In this document: one piece after another, positions 35,620-47,185 of the stretch | How positions within the stretch are numbered: the stretch's first letter is position 1 | Layout of the letters: every line of letters starts with the position of its first letter | Made by a program: the position numbers and the translations under genes | Notes under the pieces: model-generated | Seen by the model: only the letters and a program-made list of their open reading frames with translations | Told to the model about the DNA's origin: nothing | Databases searched by the model: none | Assembly (NCBI RefSeq): GCF_963583255.1 | Contig: NC_084807.1 | Location: 20,919,572-20,983,571, forward strand | Length of the DNA stretch: 64,000 bases | Reading direction: 5' to 3' | Origin: Pyrus communis | Taxonomy: Eukaryota > Streptophyta > Magnoliopsida > Rosales > Rosaceae

Positions 35620-38600
35620 ATGAATAATTCAGTTTCGGATCGGAGTTTTTACATTGAGAGTGAGGAAGAAGATGATGAGGAAAAGGAATTCAATAAGAGC
35701 ATTGAAGACGGAGGCGAATCGGATTCTTCTGCCGAATCTTTTACTGAGAATCGGCAGCCGAATAATCCCAGTTCTCACAACAATCAATGGCCTCAAAGTT
35801 ACAGGTTCTCTCTCTCCCCCATATAATTTACCATGATTTCTTTATTGTTCAATTAGAATTTTTACCGCTGTAATATGTACTAAAAAAAAAATCTATTTCT
35901 ATAGGCGAGTTTCTGCTGGGAATCAAAACAGGAATGGTAAAATTTGGTGGATTCGTGAGAAAGTTTACTTGCTGAGAATAATAATCAAAACATGTTACTA
36001 TTGCAGTGGTGGTTTACAGATATGCAGAAACAAAAATTTAATCAATGAAAAACAAATCAATAGTTGGCTGCTTGTTAAGCCAAAAGAACACATTGGTTTC
36101 GGATTGTTAGGGGGTAATGCAGGCTTGAAAAGTACTTGTTCATTGTTTCTCTTTGCATCCTTTCTTTTATACTTGCTGAAACAAAAGGGAGTGATTTGAT
36201 TTTGGCTAATGGCTTTAATGAATTTTTCGTAAAGTTGAAAGCGAAACTAGTTATTGACTTGCTCGTTGATTTTGAATTGTCTCTAGAGAAGTTTATTGAC
36301 AAATTAGGCGGGTGATAATAATTTATTTGATTCTCTTATTCTTGTGATTCTTCAATCTTTAGTTCCGACTTCTGAATAAAAATTTCTGTATTGCAATTGG
36401 TTTTTCAGGCAATCCATTGATCTCTATGGTAGTGTTCCATCCCCTAGTATTGGGTTTCTGGGCACTCCTTCATTGTCAAGACTAGGAAGTTCATTTCTTT
36501 CCTCATCCCTAACAAGAAGGCACACTCCCGAAACACTACCTTTCTTGTCAAAACCGTTACCAAGGGTCGCAGATGAGCAACAACAGCAGCAGCAGAGACG
36601 CAGTTCTCATTCTCTGCTTCCTCCTCTGCCAAGGAGGTCTTCAGTTAGAAAAGATGAGAAAGCATCCAGGGTTACTCATGACCATCATCCGATGTCTCGC
36701 CACAGCTCATTTGCACAAGCCGTGATCAATGGTAAGTATGAACATTTTATGTTTGCGCACAAATTGTTCATACATATTGGTTCACCTTCATCTGCAGGTT
36801 ATACTTGCCATAATGCTGTTTTAAGTCTAGGAATTGTTTCTTGTTCATCAATTAAATCTCTATCAACAATTCATCAAATTTGAGTACTTTTAAAAGATAT
36901 CCTACTATTTATTGTGTTCAAGGATGTCTAATATATAATTAGACCTTTTCGTGTGTCGTAAATACAAATAATTTGAAATTTGTTAGGTTTCACAATTTAG
37001 AGTTACAACCTCTTGAGCTTCACTATATGTCATGTATTGTTGAAAATATACTGGCATATCCTTGCCGTTCAACTCAGTAGTCGGTCTGACTCTTATTCTC
37101 ATCCCTGGGTGTATACCTTGGTGTTCCTATAGCATGCACACATCTTGGAAGAAAAACACGGGGATATACACCCGGATAGAGTAGAAGCTATCTGTCAAGT
37201 TCAAAGTTCTCTTTTTACACTGAATTTTTAGTTTGTTCAAATCTGAGGAATAAAATATAGATACCAAATTTCTTCAAATCTGAGGAATATAATATAACGT
37301 GTGTCTGCAGATTGCCTCATTGCTTTGTCCATATCCTATTAATATCTTCAAATTATGGGCATCCAAACAAGCAAACCCAGTATTTATTTCACATGAGCTA
37401 ATTGTTGATTATTGGCTCAAACAAGTAGTCTAAAACCAACAAATGTTGTTGGCTACTTTTGTGGTCAAAATTGATGGTTGGTATGCTACATGTGGGAAAT
37501 AAAATGGATGCTCTTATGCCTAATTTGTGGTCAAAGAATGGATGCAATTATGCCTAATTCTTTTGACTTGATGAGAGGCCTTTGGCCTATAAAAGGAGGT
37601 GTAGGCATAACTCAAATACAACACCAAGGAGAAAGGAAGAGAGAAAAATAGCAAGAAGCCATTTGGCATAGAGAAGAATTTTCTCAAATTGTCTTGCTTT
37701 GTATTTTTGGTTTTCTCTTCCTATTGTAAGTGTGTGAGCTTGGGGTTATTCGGGTCTTTGGGAAATTGAGTGATAAACACTATTGTATGTTCTCATTGAT
37801 TATAGTGGAATACTCCGTCGTCTCCAAACTGGATGTAGGCTTTGCCGAACCAGTATAAATCTTGGTGTTCTTGTTGGTATTGTTCCATTTATCTTTTGTC
37901 AGTTATTGTGGTTTATTTTTCACTCACACTTGGTTGACGCTTCCGCACAACAAGTGGTATCAGAGCCTAGTGTTTCGACTAGGCGTTCTCGTGGGAGTGA
38001 AAAATTTGTTGGCGCTACAGTCCCGTGAATAGTGCCAAGTAGATGGCTGGAGATAAAGATGAATCTGCGAAGGGGAAGGAGTCGGCATCGTCTTCGTCGG
38101 CGTCTACATCCAATAGACATCAAATTGCTACTACAAGGTTAGAGGTTGATAAATTCAATGGCTCTAATAATTTTGGTATGTGGCAATGTGAAGTTATGGA
38201 TGTGTTGTATCAACAAGAGTTGGATATGGTTCTGGAAGATAAACCAGAAGATATTGATGACAAGCAGTGGACACGAATTAATCTTCATGCTTGTGCTGCT
38301 ATTCGATCATTCCTTGATAAGGAGTTGAAATACCCGTATATGAAGGAAACTTCTGCTAAGGAGTTATGGACAAAATTGGAGGAGAAGTATATGACCAAGA
38401 GCGCAGAAAATCGGCTCTTCTTGAAGAAGCGACTCTTCCGATTTCAGTATCGTCCAGGTATTTCTATGCATGAACACCTCAATGATTATAATAAAATACT
38501 TGCTGATTTAGCAAACCTTGATGTGAAAATTCCTGACGAGGACAAGGCACTATGTTTGTTAAATTCATTGCCTGATGATTATGATCATTTGACAACTACT

Positions 38601-41600
38601 TTGTTGTATGGAAAATCCGAGGTGAAACTTGATGAGGTGTCTGCGGCATTGGTGAATCATGAGTGTCGAAAGAAGGAACTAAAGACTCACAATTCACAAA
38701 CCGAGGCATTTTTTGCAAGGGGTCGAACAGAGGAAAGAAAATCTGGGAAGCGGGGAAAATCTCGTTCAAAGTCACGAGGGAAGTTTCCTGCTAAAGATGA
38801 ATGTGCCTTTTGTCGCCAAAAAGGTCATTGGAAGAGAGACTGCCCCAAATTGAAGAACAAAGAGAAGGAGAAAGCGGGTTCTGAAGCAAATATTGCAAAA
38901 TCTGGAGATGATGATTTCGAGTTTGCTTTGACTAGTTCATCTGCTGATGGTCACTCCAAGGAGTGGATTTTGGATTCAGGTTGCACCTATCATATATGTC
39001 CCATTCGAGAATGGTTTTCTAGCTTCGAGGAGCTGGATGGTGGAGTTGTTTTGATGGGTAATGATAATGCCTGCAAAACACAAGGGATAGGCAAAATCTG
39101 TTTGAAGATGTATGATGGAACAGTCAGAGAATTAAGTGATGTTCGGTATGTACCGGATATGAAGAAAAACCTTATCTCTCTGGGAGCTTTGGAATCCAAG
39201 GGTCTCAAGATCACCATGAAGGGTGGAGTTCTTAAAGCTGTTTACGGGGCACTGGTGGTGATGAAAGGTACAAGACGAAATAACTTGTATTTCTTGAAGG
39301 GGAGTACAGTTATTGGTGAAGCAGCTGTCACCGAAGCTGCTGACGCAGATAGCACAGACACCACGAGGTTATGGCATATGCGTCTTGGGCATGCTGGTGA
39401 AAAAGCGTTGCAAGGATTGGTGAAGCAAGGCTTATTGAAAGGTGCAAAGGCATGCAAATTGGAATTCTGTGAGCATTGTGTGTTGGGTAAGCAAACTAGA
39501 GTAAAATTTGGCACTGCTATTCACCACACTAAAGGCATTCTTGATTATGTTCACACTGATGTTTGGGGACCTTCCAAGAATGCATCTTGGGGAGGTAGCC
39601 ATTATTTTGTCTCTTTTGTTGATGACTTCTCTAGAAGAATATGGGTGTACACCATGAAACGTAAAGATGAAGTCTTGAAGATATTCCTGAAGTGGAAAAA
39701 GATGATTGAAACGCAAAGCGGTCGAAAGATCAAGACTCTCAGATCAGACAATGGGGGTGAATATAAGTCTGATCCTTTCTTGAAATTTTGTCAAGATGAG
39801 GGTATTGTGAGGCACTTCACGGTTAGGGAGACACCGCAACAGAATGGGGTGGCGGAGCGCATGAACCGTACTTTGCTTGAGAAAGTTCGGTGTATGTTGT
39901 CTAATGCTGGATTAGGCAAGGCGTTTTGGGCTGAGGCAATTACTTATGCAAGCCATCTCATTAATCGATTGCCAGCTGTTGCGAATGAGGGCAAAACGCC
40001 CATGGAGGTATGGTCTGGTAAACCTTGTACTGATTACAAGTTCTTACACATATTTGGTTGTCCTGCTTACTATCATGTCAGAGAAAGCAAGTTGGATCCA
40101 AGAGCAAAGAAAGCTCTATTTATGGGCTTTAGCACTGGCGTGAAGGGATACCGACTCTGGTGTCCAGATGAGAAGAAATTTGTTGTAAGCAGAGATGTGA
40201 CCTTTGATGAGGCTGCTATGGTTAATCAGAACAAGCATGAAGGTGAAACTGAAACAACTGAGACCATGAGTAGCTCAAAGCAGGTGGAGTTACTGAAGAC
40301 TCCAGTTGTTCCAGTAAGGTCTGATAGTCCTACAGTTAATCATGATGATGAGGACGAGGATGATGAAGAGGAGGCACCTACCCAAGAGCCTCCACAGCAA
40401 CAAGACTATATTGCAACCAGAAGATCGAGAAGGGAAATTCGAAAGCCTGCTCGATTTACTGATATTGTGGCATATGCACTTCCCGTTATTGAAGATGATA
40501 TTCCATCCACCTACAAAGAAGCTGTTATGAGTTCAGAGTACGAGTTGTGGAAGAAATCTATGGATGAGGAGATGAAATCTCTTCATAAAAATAAGACTTG
40601 GAAGCTGGTTCAGTTACCAAAGGGGAAGAAAGAAATTGGTTGTAAATGGGTGTATGCCAAAAAGATGGAATCTTTGGGAAAAGATAATGTAAGATTCAAA
40701 GCCAGATTGGTAGCTAAAGGCTATGCTCAGAAAGAAGGCATTGATTACAATGAGGTATTTTCTCCTGTAGTAAAACATTCTTCTATTCGTATTCTGTTGG
40801 CTTTGGTTGTGCAGTTTGATCTTGAGTTGGCCCAACTTGATGTCAAGACTGCGTTCTTACATGGTGATTTGGAGGAAGAGATTTATATGTCTCAGCCAGA
40901 AGGTTTTAAGGTTGCTGGAAAGGAAAATTGGGTTTGCAAATTGGAAAAATCATTGTATGGCTTGAAGCAGTCTCCAAGACAATGGTACAAGGGATTTGAT
41001 CGATTTACGATCGGGCTTTCGTTGCTCAAGTTTAAGCACTGCTTAGACTTGATTGGCATTTGCAAAATTTGTTGATTGCCCCATGGGGGAGTGGGAGACG
41101 ACTATTGGAAGTTCTACTTAGAGGGTTTGCGCCAAGGTGGAGATTGTTGATTATTGGCTCAAACAAGTAGTCTAAAACCAACAAATGTTGTTGGCTACTT
41201 TTGTGGTCAAAATTGATGGTTGGTATGCTACATGTGGGAAATAAAATGGATGCTCTTATGCCTAATTTGTGGTCAAAGAATGGATGCAATTATGCCTAAT
41301 TCTTTTGACTTGATGAGAGGCCTTTGGCCTATAAAAGGAGGTGTAGGCATAACTCAAATACAACACCAAGGAGAAAGGAAGAGAGAAAAATAGCAAGAAG
41401 CCATTTGGCATAGAGAAGAATTTTCTCAAATTGTCTTGCTTTGTATTTTTGGTTTTCTCTTCCTATTGTAAGTGTGTGAGCTTGGGGTTATTCGGGTCTT
41501 TGGGAAATTGAGTGATAAACACTATTGTATGTTCTCATTGATTATAGTGGAATACTCCGTCGTCTCCAAACTGGATGTAGGCTTTGCCGAACCAGTATAA

Positions 41601-44600
41601 ATCTTGGTGTTCTTGTTGGTATTGTTCCATTTATCTTTTGTCAGTTATTGTGGTTTATTTTTCACTCACACTTGGTTGACGCTTCCGCACAACACTAATG
41701 TGGTTGCTTACAATTTGGCCCTACTGCACATGAAAAGATCCACTAAATAAGTTACAAAATATGGGCACCGATTAACTTGTTTGGCTTGTGTGGTTTTCAA
41801 TTTAAAGCTATAGTTTGGATAACTTGTTAAACTTTGAAAGTGAACATGTGACGTAATTTGAAGATCGATCAGCATTGACTGACCATTTTATATTATTCAG
41901 GAATTAACGTTCTTTGCGGGGTTGGGATCCTTTCGACACCATACGCGGTCAAAGAAGGAGGATGGCTTGGGCTCTTCATTTTACTTATTTTTGCAGTGCT
42001 TTCGTTCTACACAGGATTGCTCCTGCGTTATTGCTTGGATAGCCAACCTGGGCTTGAGACTTACCCAGACATTGGCCAAGCTGCGTTTGGTACTGGAGGC
42101 AGAATCGCCATCTCGGTAAGCTGCATTTGGTACCATATTTAAACACAAGCACCGGATTATGTATCACATCTTTAATAGAGGCGAGACCAATTTGTATGAT
42201 TGAACCCTATCGAAAAGCAGGAATCATAGAAGAAAACAAGACATTAAATTACAAAGTGAATTTACAGATTTGAATTGAATGGCTACAATTGTTGTCGTCT
42301 AAGTGAATTGTCTTTGTTTTTGTTTTTGTGGGCGCAGATAATACTGTACGTGGAATTATATGTAAGTACAGCTGGCTTGACTGAGTGAGTGTTTTCCTTA
42401 TATTATATGTGTAATCATTTATCTATGTCTATGACTCTATGGTTTGAAATGGCACACATCCATGGAGTGATTAAAAAGGAACTAGAAGCTGGATCCCAGT
42501 GGGGACAACCCTTCAATTCCTGGTCCCACATCTAGATCTGATATAATGAGCCTCTTGTATAAATGGGGTCCACATTTGGATGTGTTTTTTGACTAGTCAT
42601 TGAGTGAAATTACTAAAACAAAGCAACTTTTCTCGAGTATCTGTGTGCCAGTAGGTACTCAAGAAAAACTGAAAATAGACAAGAGGCAGGTGGTTCTTGC
42701 CATGGTGCTCACTTACCAAAAGGGAAATAATTCTCCTCCTACACACCCTTGTTTAATCCAGACTATTGTTTTCGTTTAATTTATTCAATTTGATATCGAA
42801 AAATAAAGAGGGGCGCATAAGAGGCTAAAAAGGGTGTGTGAAAATCGGCTCTTGAGTACATCATTGAAAACTTACCTATCTCGGGGTATTTCTCCCATGT
42901 CTCTATCGCACTCCTGGCGTAACTTATCACAACAATTGATATAGAGACGTGTGGGATATAGGGCCATAACACGTAGCTCCTCCTCATAACATCTTTTTAA
43001 ACTGCACTCAAGGTTTCTTTGAGATCCATATTTGATTGAGGTTCTTAGCTTTTAGGGGCTTCAGACTTTGTGAATTAGAATTTGGAATGCAGGCAGTGAC
43101 CAGACTAGCTATTGTTGGACAGAAAAAGAATTTTCTTTTGTTAGGAACTTAGAGGCAAGCTTAAATGATTGTGTAGCCAAATGATCGATTTGTCTAGTCA
43201 AACGGATTCTTTTGCTCATATATTCATCATCACATTGTCATGCTGCTCTGAGACACTGAATCAAAAATATGCTCATCTTAGGCGTTGCCTTGACATATTG
43301 AGTGTTACTTCTATCTTTTTAAGCACATAGATGACCTACTTTAAATTGCTCTACCTGCAGGCTTGTTGCATAGAATATATAATTTTGGAGAGTGATAACT
43401 TGTCTTCACTATTTCCAAATGCGCAACTAAGTGTGGGTGGATTCGTGTTAGATGCTCACCTTTTGTTTGCGATTGTGACCACCCTTGCTGTTCTTCCTAC
43501 TGTATGGCTTCGAGACCTCAGTGTTCTTAGCTATATCTCAGGTGAGTTTGGAAAGTTGAATATAATGTATCTTATATATCTAATTGTCCGAAATGAATTT
43601 TCTTTGTCCATGTTATTGGTGAAGCTAGAAAATCTGTTCGATCAGAATAAGAATGCATTAACTAAATGCATGCTGTTCTTTGGAGAAACTCTTACATTTT
43701 ACTTGTTTTGCTTCCAGCTGGTGGCGTCATTGCATCGATCTTGGTCGTCCTTTGCCTCTTTTGGGTTGGTCTAGTAGATGGAGTTGGCTTTGAGAACAAA
43801 GGAACACCACTGAACCTTGCAACCCTTCCTGTTGCTATGGGTCTCTACGGTTACTGCTACTCAGGACATGCTGTTTTCCCAAACATTTATACTTCATTGG
43901 AAAACCGAAGCCAATACCCTGCAATCCTTTTAACCTGGTAAGCTAAAGATGCTGAACCATTCTTTTCTTCTAATTTACTAAAATAATTTCTTACAAAAGT
44001 TTTCGTCAAGTCTTATTGTCTGTGAACAAATTGCAACTTCTTAACTCATTGTTTCACTTGGATTTGTTATCCATGTAGTTTTTGTATTTGCACTTTCATG
44101 TACGGTGGAGTTGCTGTCATGGGTTACACGATGTTTGGAGAAGTAACACAGTCGCAGTTCACTCTCAACATGCCTCATGATTTAGTTGCGACCAAGATTG
44201 CTCTGTGGACTACGGTATGCTCATCAAAGATTTCATTATAGATTTCGTAAACTCAAACATAACCTTGTGTTCTATATGCATGTTGCGAGCCTTTCCCGCT
44301 ATAATTAATTAGAGACTATAACTGATTGCTAATACTATTACCGGTTTATTTTACAGGTGGTCAACCCCTTTACAAAATATCCTTTACTGCAAATTATGCA
44401 GATAATGAATGTCATCTTATGCACAAACACAAACATATATCACACAAGCGCACACAATGCATGCACTCTAGAATTTTATTTTGTCTTCGGAAAAACATCA
44501 GAAAGAACAGTAACTAGAACCACAGATGCATATATTTTTGCTTTTGTTGCTCAACATCTACACACATACACACACAAAACAAAATAATAAATGACGAGAA

Positions 44601-45458
44601 AAGACTTACTTGTCTCTCCTTAATTAGACCCACATATGCATTAACTATATCTCCCGTTGCAATGAGTCTGGAGGAGCTGGTACCATCAAACAAGTCTCAC
44701 ATATACGCAATCTTAATTAGAACGGCACTGGTTGTCTCTACCCTGGTTGTCGGTCTCTGCATCCCCTTCTTTGGTAAGTCAGCCTTGAACTTCTTTTCTT
44801 TGCCTTTCCCACTTTATATTCATATTTCCTGGAAGCTGTGTCTCCTTGCTTACTTATGTCTTTGGAAAACCATTTGATTGTCATATTGTGTTGGTTAAAA
44901 GTATTACGAACTTATCTTAAACTATTGCAGGTCTCGTGATGTCACTGATTGGATCTTTATTTACAATGCTTGTAGTAAGTTTACCTTTGCTCTCTATTTC
45001 TTCTTCTATTCCTGTGGTAGTAACTTTGCACTTAATTGCAGGAAATATATTCCAAAATTTCTAATCCATTTATGAGTTAAGCGGCTATTTATACTACACT
45101 GACAAATATATTACTTGCAGACATTGATACTTCCATGTGCTTGTTATCTGAGCATCTTGAGGGGACGCATAACTCGATTTCAGGTACATCAGTGTCACGC
45201 ACGCTTTTTAGCATTCAGTCTTCAAGAATTTGCAGACTCGAAACACAAACGCATTGTTAGATAGAAGAGATCAATTTCAATGCTTTAATTATTATAAGGT
45301 TATACACTTGGAGCTTCAATGGTTTCTTATCTGCATTTTTCTGCTATTTCCAGGGAACACTTTGTATTATAATTATAATGGTAGGCGTTGTATCATCGGC
45401 GTTCGGGACATTTTCGGCCATTTCGAAAATTGTTGAGAGCTTGAGAAGCCCTACATAG
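35620..45458 (+). CDS. AVT1C: Vacuolar amino acid transporter 1-like (AVT1C type), 12 exons
   Basis: AAAP-family proton-coupled amino acid transporter, expected on the vacuolar membrane. Exons: 35620-35804, 36409-36731, 41901-42115, 42338-42361, 43361-43541, 43718-43937, 44079-44214, 44357-44376, 44634-44773, 44931-44974, 45121-45183, 45354-45458. All phases join, giving 551 aa, the family's usual length. The acidic, serine-rich cytosolic N-terminus (starts MNNSVSDRSFYIESEEEDDE) matches my memory of Arabidopsis AVT1C and fixes the start; an upstream in-frame TTG is not used. Transmembrane part: GINVLCGVGILSTPYAVKEG, then about ten hydrophobic helices, including GLYGYCYSGHAVFPNIY and NPFTKYALTISP. 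Intron 2 holds a 4.3-kb Copia element. Exon 4 is 24 nt. Intron 8 is of AT-AC type. No coding lesion is seen. Confidence 0.93.
37403..41694 (+). mobile_element. Ty1/copia element (Tork-like) in AVT1C intron 2
   Basis: LTRs 37403-37952 and 41145-41694, 550 bp each; read side by side I see no difference. Each has TGTTGATTATTGG...CGCACAACA and a TATA box (CCTATAAAAGG). Target duplication CTAAT at 37398-37402 and 41695-41699. The primer-binding site TGGTATCAGAGCC (initiator tRNA-Met) follows LTR1 at 37955. The purine tract AAGGTGGAGAT precedes LTR2. The interior is only 3,192 bp, shorter than a full copia, because the 3' half of pol is missing. Same orientation as the host gene. Confidence 0.96.
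38043..41075 (+). CDS. Copia gag-pol polyprotein, truncated in reverse transcriptase
   Basis: A single open frame of 1,010 codons. Domains in order: Gag (about 30-230); CCHC zinc knuckle CAFCRQKGHWKRDC (about 253); aspartic protease WILDSGCTYHICP (about 305); GAG-pre-integrase WHMRLGH (about 445); integrase with HTDVWGP and RSDNGGEY and the QQNGVAERMNRTLL stretch (about 500-640); and the start of reverse transcriptase (NKTWKLVQLPKGKKEIGCKW, about 850) up to KSLYGLKQSPRQWYKGF. The frame then passes into a short tail ending CKIC. The catalytic YVDD box and all of RNase H are absent, so the element cannot reverse-transcribe alone. Full copia polyproteins are about 1,300-1,400 aa. Confidence 0.93.
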   Translation: MAGDKDESAKGKESASSSSASTSNRHQIATTRLEVDKFNGSNNFGMWQCEVMDVLYQQELDMVLEDKPEDIDDKQWTRINLHACAAIRSFLDKELKYPYMKETSAKELWTKLEEKYMTKSAENRLFLKKRLFRFQYRPGISMHEHLNDYNKILADLANLDVKIPDEDKALCLLNSLPDDYDHLTTTLLYGKSEVKLDEVSAALVNHECRKKELKTHNSQTEAFFARGRTEERKSGKRGKSRSKSRGKFPAKDECAFCRQKGHWKRDCPKLKNKEKEKAGSEANIAKSGDDDFEFALTSSSADGHSKEWILDSGCTYHICPIREWFSSFEELDGGVVLMGNDNACKTQGIGKICLKMYDGTVRELSDVRYVPDMKKNLISLGALESKGLKITMKGGVLKAVYGALVVMKGTRRNNLYFLKGSTVIGEAAVTEAADADSTDTTRLWHMRLGHAGEKALQGLVKQGLLKGAKACKLEFCEHCVLGKQTRVKFGTAIHHTKGILDYVHTDVWGPSKNASWGGSHYFVSFVDDFSRRIWVYTMKRKDEVLKIFLKWKKMIETQSGRKIKTLRSDNGGEYKSDPFLKFCQDEGIVRHFTVRETPQQNGVAERMNRTLLEKVRCMLSNAGLGKAFWAEAITYASHLINRLPAVANEGKTPMEVWSGKPCTDYKFLHIFGCPAYYHVRESKLDPRAKKALFMGFSTGVKGYRLWCPDEKKFVVSRDVTFDEAAMVNQNKHEGETETTETMSSSKQVELLKTPVVPVRSDSPTVNHDDEDEDDEEEAPTQEPPQQQDYIATRRSRREIRKPARFTDIVAYALPVIEDDIPSTYKEAVMSSEYELWKKSMDEEMKSLHKNKTWKLVQLPKGKKEIGCKWVYAKKMESLGKDNVRFKARLVAKGYAQKEGIDYNEVFSPVVKHSSIRILLALVVQFDLELAQLDVKTAFLHGDLEEEIYMSQPEGFKVAGKENWVCKLEKSLYGLKQSPRQWYKGFDRFTIGLSLLKFKHCLDLIGICKIC
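44377..44633 (+). other. AVT1C: U12-type AT-AC intron of the AVT1C-like gene
   Basis: The donor ATATCCTTTA matches the U12 consensus exactly. The terminus is AC after a branch-site-like TCTCCTTAATT about 10-12 nt before the acceptor (CCCAC|ATATGC). Only these borders restore the conserved NPFTKYALTISP reading; no GT-AG pair here does. Confidence 0.85.
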
Positions 45459-47185
45459 CTGAAGTTTTTGGGACATGTTCTTGAGCAGTGAGAGACCGCA
45501 TGATTATGTATTATGGATTATTTTTAGAAGAGTATCTATGATCTCTTGGTATTCATTCACAATTTTGAGTTATCTTTGCATTTGTATCCTGCTTTCCTAT
45601 CTTGTTTTCCAATTTATATTGCTTGCAGTAACATTACATTTTGCTACACCATTCAATAAGTTAGTAGTATTATATATACACAATTTTAGTAGTGTGCTAT
45701 TGGTCTTTATTGCTTCAAAAAAATTTGTAAATAGAATAAAGGCAAGCACGGCTTGTAGTTCGAGCAATTAAGAAGATTTGCTTATGCATTTAAACCTACT
45801 TCACTCGTTATTGTTTATATGAAGAAAAAAAAAATAGCTTGGTCTTTAATAAAAGATAGTCTAGGGACAAGATTAGAGTGGGTTTGAATTTTATGTTTGT
45901 ACAGTACTATTATTCATGATAGTAATCAAAATTAAAGGTTGGATTCGGATTACTGATATTACTTGTGTTTTCATTAATCATATGTCAATGAAAACACAAA
46001 TCGGCCACACAACATTAAGAATTCAACCATGATTTTCGAGGAATTTGACTCATTAATTGTTGGTAGTGGTATTCTAATTCATTGAGAAACAATCCATCAT
46101 AAAAAAAAAGTAAATCTCTCCTATGTACTTCTTTATAGTGAACTCCCAAATTGAAAATTTTTCGATCTCATTTGTGTATATTTATACACAGAGAAAATCA
46201 AAATAATATTTCAAAGCAACGTGAGATTTGTCAGGGATTCAGGTTAATACTAAATACGTAGGCATTCACGTTAACACTAAATACATAAATATATGTACAT
46301 GCATATTTGCGATTCCTATGGACTGGGGAAATCAGTTATATGTTACCATTTTCGCTGGCTTACAACTCTGCGATGCAGAATAAATTCTAAACCCGAGTTT
46401 ATTTTCTGCAGATTGTCGTTCTATTGTGTTGATGTCAGTTCAGTTCGTCCCAAACTCGTAAAACGTGCTGATGTTGGAAAAGTATGCCAATGTGACTTGT
46501 ATTGGTATGGGAGTAGGTCATGTAAGTTTCGGCTGAATACTTTTTCATCAATCATAGTGTATAATTGAGCGTAGTGGCGTTTTAAGAATCATACAATCTC
46601 ACTTAATGGGATGAGGTTTTGTTGTTGTCGTCTAGTGTATAGCTTCACGGAAATGACTAACAGTCAAGAATCCAAATATCATTCGAATAAGTTAATGTTG
46701 TTTCACTTACGTTACGAGTATGACGGAGAGAGGGGGGCTAGAGGTCGGGAGGGAGCCGGAGCAGGAGGAGTAATGTGTAAAGCTATATGCGTTTTGAACT
46801 TTGTTAGCAACCTCAATGCCATCTATGTCATTTTTCAAGACTAACTCTATCCTACAAACCCGTACATGATGAGCTTCCTTTTTTTCCGTCTGTGGTGATA
46901 CAACCATGGGAGTATCTTAGGCATGTTAATCGTACCGTCTTTCCTTGCTTCAAGCCTTCAACATATATCTGTGTGTGACTGACATTTTTGTTTTCTTTGT
47001 GCATGTTTACATGGCGTGTTTTCATATTATGCAGAAGATGCCAACCATACAGATAAGTTCCCATATCATTGAGACATCTTTGAGGAACTTGGGGTGTTCC
47101 TTCTTGCCTTTTTCTACTTCACCTTACGAATGAGGATGATTACGTAAGGTGAGGATGATTATGCCAACCATACATATAAGTAAAA
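45459..47185. other. 3' UTR of AVT1C-like gene, then unassigned sequence
   Basis: The 3' UTR probably extends to about 45800; no firm poly-A site. The rest (to about 47185) has scattered open frames without recognisable domains. No complete repeat recognised. Confidence 0.4.

Noticed and set aside
44326..44587. Frames continuing exon 8 of AVT1C into the next 200 bp
   Set aside because: The continuation PLLQIMQIM... has no family similarity, while the AT-AC splice gives the conserved sequence.
46293..46568. 91-codon frame after AVT1C
   Set aside because: No recognised domain and no gene-like context; two CXC-type patterns in it are not convincing as a zinc motif.
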